NCBI RefSeq assembly: GCF_000484535.1
Contig: NC_022600.1
Coordinates: forward strand, 1,550,001 to 1,614,000
Origin: Gloeobacter kilaueensis JS1
Lineage (GTDB): Bacteria > Cyanobacteriota > Cyanobacteriia > Gloeobacterales > Gloeobacteraceae
Direction of reading: 5' to 3'
DNA: 64,000 nucleotides
Shown here: one piece after another, positions 8,407 through 17,598 of the stretch
How the letters are laid out: each line of letters opens with the position of its first letter
Position numbering within the stretch: the first letter of the stretch is position 1
Translations under genes and position numbers: made by a program
Notes under the pieces: model-generated
Told to the model about the DNA's origin: nothing
What the model saw: the letters and a program-made list of their open reading frames with translations, nothing else
Database searches by the model: none

Positions 8407-9133
8407 CTCCGTCTTCCCACCAGCCTGACAGCCCCGGTCCCAGCCGCTCCGGGTGCAGTCCGTGGCAGCGAATCCGAAAAAAGCATTCGGCGCAGATGGC
8501 CGGATCGTCGCTCATCCGGGAGGTGCGCAGCTGGGGAAGAGCCCGTTCAAGGCGCTGCCGGTCGGCTATGAGCTGTGTCTGGCTGTATCGGAGGTGAAAG
8601 GGCTGCTCGGGATAACGGGTAAACCAGAGCGTCAACTGCACCTGCTCGGGGGCGATCGGGCGATTGTCGTTCAATTGACTGCCCACCAGACAGACCAGTA
8701 GCAAAGGCAGGCGCACCGGCCAGGCAGCCTTTAATTCGGCATCCGGCGGACGCTCAAGGCCCGTATCCCACTGGACGATGGCGAATCTGGTTCCCACCGC
8801 GAGCCGGTGCAGCTGCACGCCCACGCGCCACTCCCCCATCTGAACGTGCAGAGGGTATTCAAGATACAGCCGCCCGGCGAACTTTGCCTCGGGGCTTTGC
8901 AAAAATTGCTCCCACCCGCGTGCCACCTCCGCTTCGAGGCAGGCGCGTTGCCGCTCTTTTATTCGTCCTTTTGCCATCAGCTCCGTGTAGCGGCGGTAGC
9001 GGCGCTGCCCGGCGATGCGTTCGTCTTCTACCGCCGGTAGGAGCCGATCGATGTAGAGGTAATCAAAGAGCCGCCCGCAGCGCTCAAAAGCAGCAAAGGC
9101 AGCAGCGCCCAGTACGGGTGGCCGTTCAACCAT
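8369..9133 (-). CDS. RecB-like (PD-(D/E)XK superfamily) protein with Fe-S cysteines but altered active site
   Basis: A 254-residue protein starting at the ATG at 9133, which overlaps the end of the helicase gene by 8 bases. The FERCGRLFDYLYIDRLLP stretch near the N-terminus and the C-terminal Cx2Cx5C (C214, C217, C223) with C19 match the four-cysteine iron-sulfur layout of AddB/Cas4-type nucleases. The family's core strands are recognisable, but where relatives carry Asp and Asp-x-Lys this protein has His109, Gln121 and Asp123 (GVQLHRL ... IVQWDTG). It therefore looks like a structural, DNA-binding subunit rather than a nuclease. The pairing with a UvrD-type helicase resembles AddAB/RecBCD in outline. 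Confidence 0.7.
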   Translation of the reverse strand: MVERPPVLGAAAFAAFERCGRLFDYLYIDRLLPAVEDERIAGQRRYRRYTELMAKGRIKERQRACLEAEVARGWEQFLQSPEAKFAGRLYLEYPLHVQMGEWRVGVQLHRLAVGTRFAIVQWDTGLERPPDAELKAAWPVRLPLLLVCLVGSQLNDNRPIAPEQVQLTLWFTRYPEQPFHLRYSQTQLIADRQRLERALPQLRTSRMSDDPAICAECFFRIRCHGLHPERLGPGLSGWWEDGDARSGEEPGTAD

Positions 9134-11252
9134 CGCGGGCGACTGACTGCAGCAGCGCAAACAAGCGGGAGGGCCGTTGCTCGCGGCCAAACAGATCGCG
9201 GCTGGCCGTACTTAAAACCAGCCGTCGCCGGGCACGGGTAATCGCGACGTACAACAGTCGCAGCCGCTCGGCGGCCAGATCGATAAATGCCTGGTCGGTG
9301 GCGGAGTGCTGCCCCGGCTGGGGCCGGACGGCGGCCCGCAACTCGGAGAGCGCTTCGGCGCGCATGTCGAGGCCGTCCAAAAAATACAACCCGCCCGGTC
9401 GGTCCTCCCGCAGCACCGGGTACTCGTAGGCGCTCAGGCCACTCAAGAAGACTTCGTCCCATTCGAGGCCCTTGGCGCGGTGGGTGGTGGCGACGGTGAT
9501 CGCCCCGGCCTCCGGCGCAAAGGAGAATGCTTCGGAGGGCAAATTGTTGAGCGCGCCGTCGAGGATGGCCTGGATCTCGTCGGCCACCTGCTGCCAGTCG
9601 GCGCTGTTGTGGTCTAAGACGCGCTCGAGCTGATCGACTACGTAGTTGCCCAAAAAGATCTCGGCGCTGCTGCGGTAGAGGGTCTGGACCACCAGCCGCA
9701 GCACCTCCGGCCAGGGCGAACGGGCCGCAAGCAGCCAGCGGGCCAGCTGCGACATCAACTGGTGCAAAGGCGGCTCCCCCGGCAGGCGGTGCGCTGTACC
9801 AGGAGCCGGGAAGAGCAATTTCTCAGGGGTAACGCGCAGCAGCGATTCTTTGTGGGCGGCCATCCGGCTTTTCGGCAGCCCCGCCCAGTCCGCCAACGCT
9901 TCGCAGGCTGCCACCAGGCGCAAGGAAGAAGCGGGCTGGGCAAAAAATTCGCACAGCACCCGCAATCTTTCGATGAGTTCCCGCTGGCTGGGATTGCTGC
10001 GCAACAGGTCGAGGCTGCGCACGTCGGGATGCTGGCGCAAGGCTCTGAGCACCTGGGCTCCCAGTTCGTTGGTGCTCACCAAGATGGCGAAGCTGTGGCT
10101 GGGGCGCTCCCGCAGGGCAGCGATCGCCATCCGCGCCACCTCTGCCATCTCCTGTTCGGGCTGGCCGTCGATGATCGCAAAGTGAATCGCCGCCTCGCTG
10201 TCGCTCGGGTTGGCCGCTCCGGTCGTGGCGGTGCGGATGTGCTGGACGACCAGAGCCCGGCGCAACTGCGGGTTGGGGTGATCGGTTGCTGCCCAATCGA
10301 CCAGGGCGTTGGCCAGCTCGATAATCCGGGGGGCGGAGCGGCTGGACTCTTCGAGCACGACCGGGCGGCTGTTGCGGCAAAAGCGGCGAAAAAAGCGCGG
10401 CTCGGCGGTGGTAAAGGTGCTCATCACGCTCTGGTTGGGATCGCCCACGCGCACGAGGTTGCCCGTGCGGGCGCTCAAAAGTTGCAGCAGCCGCTCCTGC
10501 AGGGGCGAGCTGTCCTGGGACTCGTCCTCGAAGAGGTAGTCGTACCACTGCTCGACCTCGGCGCGCACCGCCTCGTCCTGCTCAATCAGATCGACTGCCC
10601 GCCAGGCTAGATCGTCGTAGTCGAGCTTGCCGGTGCGATTTAACTCAGCCTGGTAGCTGCGGTAGACCGGCAGCGCCCAGGCAAGAAAACCTTCTCCCTC
10701 CGCCTCGATCGAGCCGGGTGCCAGGCGGTAGCTCTTGGCTGAGCGGATCACCTCGCGGCACATCGCCTTAAAGCCCCGGCTGAAGGCGGCGCGGTTGCGG
10801 GCCATCCGCTCAGCCTGCTGGGCCTGGGGCAACAGCGGCTCCCAGATCCGACTGTGGTTGCGCAGCCACGACTGGGTGAGGCGGCTGATAAAGCGCTCCT
10901 GCTCGTAACCTTCTAATAGATCGATCGCCTCAAAACCCAGGCGGCCATGAAAGTGCTGCAGGATCTTGAGCGCCAGCGAGTGCAGGGTAAAAGCCTCCAG
11001 CCTCCCCAGCACGCCCTGCTGGTGCAGGCGCTGGTTGATCCGGGCCGCAAGGTGCGCCCGCGCCGAGCGCATATAAGTAAAGATCCCCAGCCGCTCAGGC
11101 GGAACACCGCGCTCGACCACCAGCTCGACAATCAGCGCTTCGAGCGTAAAGGTCTTGCCGCTGCCGGGGACCGCCGAGATACCCAACCGGCCCCCCGCGT
11201 AGCGCAGCACCTCGCGCTGGGCCGGTCGCAAAATGGTTTCGCTCAGTAGCAC
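9126..11252 (-). CDS. UvrD/Rep-family superfamily 1 DNA helicase
   Basis: A 708-residue SF1A helicase. Motif I is AVPGSGKT (about residues 29-36), motif II is the DEsQD box in LFEDESQDSSP (about 244-254), motif III is GDPNQSV, motif V is TTHRAKGLEWDEVF and motif VI is LYVAITRARRRL. All ATPase residues are present, so it should unwind DNA 3'-5'. The length is about normal for UvrD relatives without a fused nuclease; the missing nuclease function would be expected from the next gene, which overlaps by 8 bases. It probably acts in double-strand-break processing or replication repair. A separate SbcC-like ATPase is coded 14 kb away. Confidence 0.88.
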   Translation of the reverse strand: MLLSETILRPAQREVLRYAGGRLGISAVPGSGKTFTLEALIVELVVERGVPPERLGIFTYMRSARAHLAARINQRLHQQGVLGRLEAFTLHSLALKILQHFHGRLGFEAIDLLEGYEQERFISRLTQSWLRNHSRIWEPLLPQAQQAERMARNRAAFSRGFKAMCREVIRSAKSYRLAPGSIEAEGEGFLAWALPVYRSYQAELNRTGKLDYDDLAWRAVDLIEQDEAVRAEVEQWYDYLFEDESQDSSPLQERLLQLLSARTGNLVRVGDPNQSVMSTFTTAEPRFFRRFCRNSRPVVLEESSRSAPRIIELANALVDWAATDHPNPQLRRALVVQHIRTATTGAANPSDSEAAIHFAIIDGQPEQEMAEVARMAIAALRERPSHSFAILVSTNELGAQVLRALRQHPDVRSLDLLRSNPSQRELIERLRVLCEFFAQPASSLRLVAACEALADWAGLPKSRMAAHKESLLRVTPEKLLFPAPGTAHRLPGEPPLHQLMSQLARWLLAARSPWPEVLRLVVQTLYRSSAEIFLGNYVVDQLERVLDHNSADWQQVADEIQAILDGALNNLPSEAFSFAPEAGAITVATTHRAKGLEWDEVFLSGLSAYEYPVLREDRPGGLYFLDGLDMRAEALSELRAAVRPQPGQHSATDQAFIDLAAERLRLLYVAITRARRRLVLSTASRDLFGREQRPSRLFALLQSVARDG

Positions 11253-11533
11253 GCTCGCTCCTGGACAAACGTCCCTGCGCAGGCGATCTTAAACCGTCCT
11301 GGCGGGCGCAGTAAAGTACTGCTTGCAAACCACTGCTCTCAGCGCTAAGCTTTTAGACGATTTGCTGTGACTCGCTGAGTCGTAGCATCCTGTGCGCCTC
11401 CTGTCCGGATTTCCACTTGTGGAATTGTCTAGCTTACCTATGCTCCAGTGTGATCGCCTCTGTCGGCAGGGAGCATGAAATCCGGAGTATGTCGGTTTCC
11501 GCCGCCCCGGCCCACCGTCGGGGCGGTTACTTT

Positions 11534-11938
11534 TTAATCAGCTGCCCAACGGCAGAGCCGCTCGAACAGGGCGTTCGGCTCAAGCTTCACGGTTTTTCCG
11601 CCCTCGACGCGCAGCGCCTCCGACTGGCCGACGAACTGCTTGCCACAGGCTCTAGCAGTAAATACTCGAATCAAAAAGCGGTCATCGCTGCAGCCGGTGG
11701 CGACGAATATCTGGCCCGGTTCGAGTTCCTGGGCGAGGGTGTCGGTGCGGCTGCTCTCTCGATCGACTTCGATGTAGGCTCTACCGGAGAGGGCACTTTC
11801 GATTTCAAGGCGCACCAGAGCGCTCGCCCGGCAGCGGTTGACAGGTTCATCCGCCAGGGACGGGACTGCCAGAAGCGCGCCGGCAGACAGAACAACGAAA
11901 GCCAGATGGGTAGATAGCCAGTTGCTGCTCGCGAACAT
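11534..11938 (-). CDS. Small exported protein of unknown function
   Basis: A 134-residue protein starting at ATG 11938, with a signal peptide ending ...AVPSLADE. The mature part of about 105 residues has three cysteines (one near the start, two in the C-terminal half) and a beta-rich look (YIEVDRE, GQIFVATG, RFLIRVFTAR). No family is recognised. The reverse frame (11417-11917) is also open, but the minus frame has a signal peptide and the expected third-position bias, so I call the minus strand. It diverges from the DUF2808 gene at 12052. Confidence 0.55.
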   Translation of the reverse strand: MFASSNWLSTHLAFVVLSAGALLAVPSLADEPVNRCRASALVRLEIESALSGRAYIEVDRESSRTDTLAQELEPGQIFVATGCSDDRFLIRVFTARACGKQFVGQSEALRVEGGKTVKLEPNALFERLCRWAAD

Positions 11939-12051
11939 GAGCACTTTCTCATGCCTGTTTCAGTAACACTTTAACTGCTCCTTCGAGACTGGAAACAGGA
12001 TTAGCCCAGGTGCGCAGACGCCGGCTAACCGTGTGCAGAAGGAGGTAACCT

Positions 12052-12609
12052 ATGTTCAGTTCAAAGCAGCTCCGCCCGCCCTGGCGCGTGGGGCTGGCTG
12101 CCGGTGCGCTCGGCATATTGCTGGGCGCGGCCAGCCCTGCCTGGTCGGTTCAGCTTGCCAGCGGAAAGACCTATTTTCTGAATGTGCCCAAGTTGCTCAA
12201 CACCACGGCTTATAACCGGGTGATCAACTTTCAGTCCAACTTTGTCTTCACGATCGCTGTGCCTGCCAACGCCGGCGAGCCGCTCAAGCGGGTCGAGATC
12301 GACCTGGGCGATTACGGTACGGACATGTACCTGGATCTGAATCGCTCGCTGGTGGTTCAGGCCGATCAGCCCGATCAGCGCTACGCGATCGAGAAGATGA
12401 GCCGCGACCCCGATCCGCGCAAGCCGGTGGTCTCGCTGTCGCTGGCTGAGCCGGTACCTCCCGGCAACACCGTGCGCCTGGAGTTATTTGTCGCTGTCGG
12501 GCCGCGTATCGGCGGCACCCACTTGTTCGGGGTGACAGCCTATCCGCCTGGAGAGAACGCCCACGGCCAGTTTCTTGGTTTTGGGCGCACCCGGATCGAC
12601 GACAACTGA
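12052..12609 (+). CDS. DUF2808-type exported protein
   Basis: A 185-residue protein with a signal peptide (...ASPAWSVQL) and a beta-rich mature domain. The segments FQSNFVFTIAVPANAGEPLKRVEIDLG and FGVTAYPPGE fit DUF2808, a family largely restricted to cyanobacteria and of unknown function. The start is certain: AGAAGGAGGT stands 6-7 bases before the ATG, an unusually strong ribosome-binding site that predicts high expression. The gene ends at a strong rho-independent terminator (12638-12662), so it is a single-gene unit. Confidence 0.75.
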   Translation: MFSSKQLRPPWRVGLAAGALGILLGAASPAWSVQLASGKTYFLNVPKLLNTTAYNRVINFQSNFVFTIAVPANAGEPLKRVEIDLGDYGTDMYLDLNRSLVVQADQPDQRYAIEKMSRDPDPRKPVVSLSLAEPVPPGNTVRLELFVAVGPRIGGTHLFGVTAYPPGENAHGQFLGFGRTRIDDN

Positions 12610-12637
12610 TTTACGGGCCTCTCTTTGGGGAAGGACG

Positions 12638-12662
12638 GGGGGCCGGTTGGCCCCCTTTTTTT
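12638..12662 (+). terminator. Rho-independent terminator of the DUF2808 gene
   Basis: GGGGGCC pairs with GGCCCCC around a GGTT loop, followed by seven T. It starts 28 bases after the stop codon. Confidence 0.85.
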
Positions 12663-12932
12663 GGAAGACCTTCCCTGCGGCCCCTCACCCCCAGCCCCTC
12701 TCCCACAAGGGAAGACAAGCCTGCAACTGACTTCACCCATCCCCTCTGCAGCCCAGTGACAGTGAACCCCCCCTCTTCTCCTCTGCCCGGCGGGGCAGGG
12801 GAGGAGAGCGGGGGGCAGGGGGGGTGTGGAGGGGTGGGGACGGTTTTAGAAGTACCCAAAAAAGCAAAAGAACGATTAGCTCCCAAAATCTGCTTCCCCC
12901 ACTCCAGCCCAAAACCGCGCTTTGAGCCTGTT
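12663..12932. repeat. Intergenic C-rich/G-rich segment with imperfect inverted repeat
   Basis: There is no gene between the DUF2808 terminator and the end of the tolC-like gene. The DNA is a C-rich tract (12681-12711) followed by an imperfect inverted repeat whose arms are about 12773-12788 (CTCTTCTCCTCTGCCC) and 12792-12808 (GGGGCAGGGGAGGAGAG), then G runs to 12840. C-rich stretches of the CCCTCACCCCCAGCCCC kind are common intergenic repeats in many bacterial genomes. The G runs could form G-quadruplexes. Only one copy is visible here. Confidence 0.45.
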
Positions 12933-14345
12933 TCAAAACTGCCCCGTCGCCGCCCGAAAAGTGGCCAGCGCCCGCTCGTAATCGGCCTGGGCGTCGATCT
13001 GCCGGGTGCGGGCGCTAGCGGCGGCCCGCTCGCGCTGGTTGACCAAAAACAGGGTACTGTCGCCCAGGGCAAAGCGGTCGCGCTCGCCCTGCTCCAGCTG
13101 GATAGCGAGCTGTACTTCCTGCTCGGCGTTGCGGTAGCGCTCGTAGGCAGCGTCGATAGCCGCCGCCGAGTCGGCGACGTCGGTGAGGATGCGCTGGCGC
13201 TCGTCGAGCGAGTCGAGGTCGATCTTCTGCATCTTGAGCTGTGCCTGGGCGATCAGACCGTCGGCGGTGCGCTGGGCGAGGGGCAAGCTCACCGCCACCC
13301 CAAATTTGAAGGTGGCTCCGACCGAGTTGGTGCCGGTGTCGATGCCGGGGCTGAGGTAGAGGTCGATGCCCGGCAGGCGCTGGTTTTCGGCGAGGGCCAG
13401 ATCCAACCGGGCGCTCTCGCGCAATAGCTGCAGCTGCTGCAATTCGGGACGTCGCTCAATCGCCTGCTGCTGGGCAGTGTCGATCATCCCTTCCGGTAGA
13501 GCCACCGGCTCTGCGAGAGTGACAGGCAGCCGGGAGATGTCCGGTGGCTGGGGCGGGTTGCCGTCCGCCTGCCACAGATAGAGCGAGAGTTTGAACGCTT
13601 CTTTTTGGGCGTCGCGCTCGGCTTTGACCAGGTCGCCCCGGCGCAACTGCACTTCTTGATTGGCTTCGACGGCGTCGATAGAAGGCAGATCGCCTGAACC
13701 AATGCGGTTGCCCACCGCTTCGGCGCGCTGTTGGGCGAGGGCGAGCAACTGGCGGGCCACCAGCAGCTTGCGCCCGGCTGCTACCCAGTCCCAGTAGCTG
13801 CTGGCCGCCTTGAGCTTGAGCTGCTGGCGAGTCTGCACCAGCTGGGCAGCGCTGAGCGGTTCGCCCAGTTCGGCCTGCCTTTCGGCGACGACCTTTTCGT
13901 TGAGGCCGAGGCCGCGCAACAGCGGCACCGAGAAGGCGACGAAGTATTCGCCGGTGTCGCCGGTCGAGGAGAGGGGCGACTTGACGTTGCCGATGTTGTA
14001 GCGCGCTCCGACCGCGTACTTGATGCCGGTGCGGGTCGGAAATTCGAAGCTGAGGGTGTTTTGAAACGCGCTGGCGAATCTGCCCCGGCTGGAGGTGCTG
14101 TTGTATTCGAGATATTCGCTGGCGGCGGTGAAGGCCGGGTCGAAGGCTCCCTGCTTTTCGAGCCGTTTGGCCGAAGCGATGCGCCGCTCGAGGTTTGTGC
14201 CGAGCAGCTTCGGATGGTACCGCTCGACGCGGGTGAGCACTTCTTCGAGCTGGAGCGGTTGGGGCGTTTCCGGCTGGGCCCAAACCGGCTGGAGTGCCAG
14301 ACAGCTCAGTACAGCCGCGATGGGAATGGCGCGGTGGTAAGCCAT
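12933..14345 (-). CDS. TolC-family outer-membrane efflux protein
   Basis: A 470-residue protein from ATG 14345, with a signal peptide (...LQPVWAQ) and two homologous outer-membrane-efflux halves of long amphipathic helices. QLEEVLTRVERYHPKLL is the typical first helix, and GATFKFGVAVSLPLAQ the second-repeat beta segment. It should form the trimeric outer-membrane duct of a tripartite exporter. The upstream in-frame ATG at 14501 would run through the end of the HlyD gene and would bury the signal peptide, so I rejected it. It is the last gene of the ABC-HlyD-TolC operon. Confidence 0.85.
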   Translation of the reverse strand: MAYHRAIPIAAVLSCLALQPVWAQPETPQPLQLEEVLTRVERYHPKLLGTNLERRIASAKRLEKQGAFDPAFTAASEYLEYNSTSSRGRFASAFQNTLSFEFPTRTGIKYAVGARYNIGNVKSPLSSTGDTGEYFVAFSVPLLRGLGLNEKVVAERQAELGEPLSAAQLVQTRQQLKLKAASSYWDWVAAGRKLLVARQLLALAQQRAEAVGNRIGSGDLPSIDAVEANQEVQLRRGDLVKAERDAQKEAFKLSLYLWQADGNPPQPPDISRLPVTLAEPVALPEGMIDTAQQQAIERRPELQQLQLLRESARLDLALAENQRLPGIDLYLSPGIDTGTNSVGATFKFGVAVSLPLAQRTADGLIAQAQLKMQKIDLDSLDERQRILTDVADSAAAIDAAYERYRNAEQEVQLAIQLEQGERDRFALGDSTLFLVNQRERAAASARTRQIDAQADYERALATFRAATGQF

Positions 14346-14355
14346 AAAGGTGGTT

Positions 14356-15720
14356 CTAGCTCTTGGTCTTGGTCTTGACGGGCTGGGCCTGGATGGTGGG
14401 CGGAAAGGCATTAAATTGCCGCCACAGCTCAAAACCCAAGGAGACGGTATCGAGCATGATCCAGCCGGTCGCCTCGGTGCCGGGGCGCAGGTACTGGGCA
14501 CCGGGCCAGGGCTGCTCGCCCCGCTCGCGCACCGCCTGCGGGTCAGGCACGACGATCACCCGGTAGCGGCTGCTGCCGTCGTCGATGGCGTCGATCACCG
14601 CCACCCGGCCCGCAAAAGTACCGACGGCGACGGAGGGCCAGCCGACGAACTGAACGGCGGGCCAGCCGGCAAACTGCAGCCGGACCTGCCGCCCTGGGGC
14701 GACCAGGGGCGCGTCGTTGTCAGAAAGATACAGCTCCACTGCCCGGTCGTTCGTCTCCGGAGCGACGATGGCGAGCACGTCTCCTGCCTTGACCGTCTCG
14801 CCGGGGCCGACTTTGAGCAACCGCACGACCACACCGGCACTGGGGGCGCGCACGATGCGCTGCAGGTTGCGACCGCGCAGGTTGGCGATATCGACTTCGA
14901 GCTTGAGGATGTCGCCCTCGATCGTGGCCAGACTCTCGCGGGCACTGGCGAGGGAAGCGCGGGTGCTGGCGAGGGAAGCAGCGGTGTCAAAGACGACTTT
15001 TTGCTGGTCGAGCCTGCCAATCGATACGTCGCGCCGGGCTGCGTCGAGGGCAGCCTGGGCCCGCTCGCGCTCGGTGCGGGCGCGCTCAAAATCGAGTTCT
15101 GCCAGCTCTAGATCGCGCCGGGAACGCAGCCCTTTGGCGTTCAGTTCCTGCAGGCGCTTGCGGTTGAGTTCGGCGGTGGTGTAGCTGGCAGCAGCGGCGG
15201 CGAGTGCCTCGCGGGCGGAGCGCTGGCGGTCTACACTCTGGCGGGCCTTCTCACCGGCTGTAGGAATGGCGACGCTGCGCGACTGCTCGATCGCGCCTAT
15301 CTGACCAGCCAGCTCCGCGATGCGTCCCCGGGCGGCGTCGCGCTTGCGCACGAGAGTCAGCCGCTGCTGCTGGAGGCGGGTGAGCTGGTCGCTATCGAGA
15401 AACTTGGCATCGAGGTCGCTCAGCTCAGCTAGAACTGTGTTGGCTTTTACTGCCTGTCCCTCCCGGACGTGCCAGCGCACCAGCCTGCCGGGAATCTGGG
15501 CCTCGACTCCCTGGGGCCGCTGCATGGGCGAGAGGACCATCACCTTGCCCTTGCCCGCCACCGACTGCTGCCAGGGAATGAGCCCCAGGCCCAGACCCAC
15601 CATTACGACGAGCAGAATGAGCACGGTGGCAAGGACAAATAGAGGTGCGGGCGAGACCAGTTGGCCCAGGGAGCGCAGCTGGGGAGGCGATTTGTAGCGT
15701 TCGGGCAGCAGTCCGGTCAT
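14356..15720 (-). CDS. HlyD-family membrane fusion protein
   Basis: A 454-residue periplasmic adaptor. A single membrane helix at about residues 28-52 (LFVLATVLILLVVMVGLGLG) is followed by a lipoyl-like half motif (GRLVRWHVREGQAVKANTVLAEL), a long coiled-coil hairpin (about 105-290), a second lipoyl half (GVVVRLLKVGPGETVKAGDV) and beta-barrel domains. It bridges the ABC transporter and the TolC-type duct. Its ATG overlaps the ABC gene stop by 4 bases (ATGA), and the tolC-like gene starts 10 bases after its end, so all three are one operon. The substrate cannot be read from sequence. Confidence 0.87.
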   Translation of the reverse strand: MTGLLPERYKSPPQLRSLGQLVSPAPLFVLATVLILLVVMVGLGLGLIPWQQSVAGKGKVMVLSPMQRPQGVEAQIPGRLVRWHVREGQAVKANTVLAELSDLDAKFLDSDQLTRLQQQRLTLVRKRDAARGRIAELAGQIGAIEQSRSVAIPTAGEKARQSVDRQRSAREALAAAAASYTTAELNRKRLQELNAKGLRSRRDLELAELDFERARTERERAQAALDAARRDVSIGRLDQQKVVFDTAASLASTRASLASARESLATIEGDILKLEVDIANLRGRNLQRIVRAPSAGVVVRLLKVGPGETVKAGDVLAIVAPETNDRAVELYLSDNDAPLVAPGRQVRLQFAGWPAVQFVGWPSVAVGTFAGRVAVIDAIDDGSSRYRVIVVPDPQAVRERGEQPWPGAQYLRPGTEATGWIMLDTVSLGFELWRQFNAFPPTIQAQPVKTKTKS

Positions 15721-17537
15721 AGAGAAATAGCCAGATTGGGGAACAAGGCGGCAAAGCGGCTCGTGGAGCGGCGGCTCAGTTCAACTGGGCTGCCGGATTC
15801 GACGATCCGGCCATCGGCGAGCACGTGCACGATCTCGGAGCGGGTGACCACCTCCGGGTCGTGGGAGATGTTGAGCAGCGTCCAGCCGTGGGAGCGGCTG
15901 TAGATGTGATCGAGGATGGCGAGCTTGTCGCACTCGTCGATGCCGGTAAAGGCTTCGTCGAGGATCAACAGCTGCGGGCGGGCCACCAGGGCGCGGGCGA
16001 TGAGCAGCCGCTGGGCCTGGCCGCGCGAGAGGTTGCGCCCGCCGCTGACGAGCTGGGTGCGCAGACCCTCCGGCAACTTAGCAAGTTCGTCGCTCAACTG
16101 CGAAACTTCCAGTGCCCAGACGACATCCTCGTAGCGGATAAAAGAGCGCCCGAGCACGATATTCTGCTCGATGCTGCCTTCAAAAATTTCATCGTCGGTG
16201 TCGCCCACCAGACCCACGACCCGGCGCAGATCGTCGAGGTCGGCGTCGCGCACTTCGACGCTATTGATGCTCACAGTGCCCTGGTCCGGCTGGCGCAACC
16301 CCCACAAAAGCCCACTCAGGGTCGATTTGCCGGCCCCGCTGGTGCCGACGAGGCTGACGCGCTCGCCGGGTTTCAAGCTCAAGTGGAGCTGGTCGAGCAC
16401 CGCCATGCCCTGGCGGTAGCCGAAGCGCAGGTTGCGGCAGTGGACGCTCGCTCCCTCGCCTGGCCGGTGCAGCATCGAGCGGCCCCCCCGCCGCTCGATG
16501 GGCAAATCGGTGGCCTGGGCAAGCTTTTCGAGGCTGGTGAGCAGATCGTAGAGATCTTCGAGCGAGCGGATGAGCTTCTCCTGGGCGGAGAGCACCGTGA
16601 GCACCACCAGTTCCGCCGCCACCAGCTGGCCCAGCGTCAGCTGGCCACCGATCACAAGCCAGCCGCCGATGGCGAGAATACCGGCGTTGGCCACCGCCCG
16701 AAACAGGTAACTGCCCACCGCCTGGCGGAAGAGCACCCGAAAGTGGCTGCGGCGCGCCTGGATATAATCGAGCACCAGCGCGTCGGCGCGTTCGAGGGCA
16801 AAACCGGAGACCCCACTCACCTTGAAGCCGGTCTGGCAGCGCCCCAGCTCCTCCAGCCACTCCGCCACCCGGTACTTGCCCGAGGATTCCTTGAGGCTCG
16901 ATTCGAGTCCGCCTACCCCCAGGCCCAACCAGACAAAGCCGACAAAAAGAATAAACGCGAGGTTGAAGGCGAGCAGATAGGGGCTGTAGACCGCCAGCAG
17001 CAATAGCCCCACCAGAATCGAGAGCGCTGCTGCCGGGACGGTGAGCAGGAGCTTGGCAAGCGTCTTCTGAGCGGTGACCACATCGAAGAAGCGGTTGACC
17101 AGCTGCGGTCCGTAGCGATTTTCGAGCGCCGCCTGACGCACAAAAGGCAAACGCGCTGCCAGCCTGAGGGCGATGCGGGCAAAGATCCGCTGCTGCAGCC
17201 GCTCGGCAATCACCATCTGCAACAACTGCAATAGCCCGGCAAAGGTGAGGCAGCCCAGGACGATGAGCGTCAGGACCACCAGTGGCTGCAACAGCACGCC
17301 GGTGGCGATCGTGTTGACCACCGCCGAAGCGGCCAGCGGCACCGCCAGCGAGAGCACGCCGACAATCAGCGTATAAGCGCCGATCGCCACCAGATCCCGC
17401 CAGTCCTGGCGCAATAGCCTCAAAAGCCGCCCGTAGGGACCAGGATTGCCCGGCTGCTCCGAGCGCCAGAAGTCGCTGAGCAGATCTGCAGCGTCGTGAG
17501 CTGGTCTCATCAAGGGCACCACCTTTTCCAGGAACAT
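15717..17537 (-). CDS. ABC exporter, fused permease and ATPase
   Basis: A 606-residue half-transporter. Residues about 45-345 hold the six-helix exporter permease; the C-terminal half is the ATPase with Walker A GTSGAGKST (about 397), signature LSRGQ (about 502), Walker B LLILDEAF (about 524) and switch His in NISHDPEVV (about 555). It would dimerise and drive export through the HlyD and TolC partners. There is no N-terminal C39 peptidase domain, so it does not process leader peptides. A site resembling that found upstream of the small exported protein at 20195 lies about 60-90 bases before the start (17599-17627) and suggests control by the adjacent response regulator. Confidence 0.87.
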   Translation of the reverse strand: MFLEKVVPLMRPAHDAADLLSDFWRSEQPGNPGPYGRLLRLLRQDWRDLVAIGAYTLIVGVLSLAVPLAASAVVNTIATGVLLQPLVVLTLIVLGCLTFAGLLQLLQMVIAERLQQRIFARIALRLAARLPFVRQAALENRYGPQLVNRFFDVVTAQKTLAKLLLTVPAAALSILVGLLLLAVYSPYLLAFNLAFILFVGFVWLGLGVGGLESSLKESSGKYRVAEWLEELGRCQTGFKVSGVSGFALERADALVLDYIQARRSHFRVLFRQAVGSYLFRAVANAGILAIGGWLVIGGQLTLGQLVAAELVVLTVLSAQEKLIRSLEDLYDLLTSLEKLAQATDLPIERRGGRSMLHRPGEGASVHCRNLRFGYRQGMAVLDQLHLSLKPGERVSLVGTSGAGKSTLSGLLWGLRQPDQGTVSINSVEVRDADLDDLRRVVGLVGDTDDEIFEGSIEQNIVLGRSFIRYEDVVWALEVSQLSDELAKLPEGLRTQLVSGGRNLSRGQAQRLLIARALVARPQLLILDEAFTGIDECDKLAILDHIYSRSHGWTLLNISHDPEVVTRSEIVHVLADGRIVESGSPVELSRRSTSRFAALFPNLAISL

Positions 17538-17598
17538 GCCGGAGCCTCCTTGCGGGCGAGAAACGATCCGCTCTTGTCGTCGATCTTCAAGATTCTTC

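Noticed and set aside
8369-9133. Cas4
   Set aside because: The Fe-S cysteine layout is Cas4-like, but there is no CRISPR array or cas gene and the partner is a UvrD helicase.
9762-10610. Long plus-strand frame opposite the helicase
   Set aside because: Antisense shadow; no signal or family pattern.
14346-14501. Upstream start for the TolC-like gene
   Set aside because: It would run through the end of the HlyD gene and bury the signal peptide.
15825-17006. Long plus-strand open frame opposite the ABC exporter
   Set aside because: Antisense of the ATPase gene; the ABC frame has all motifs.
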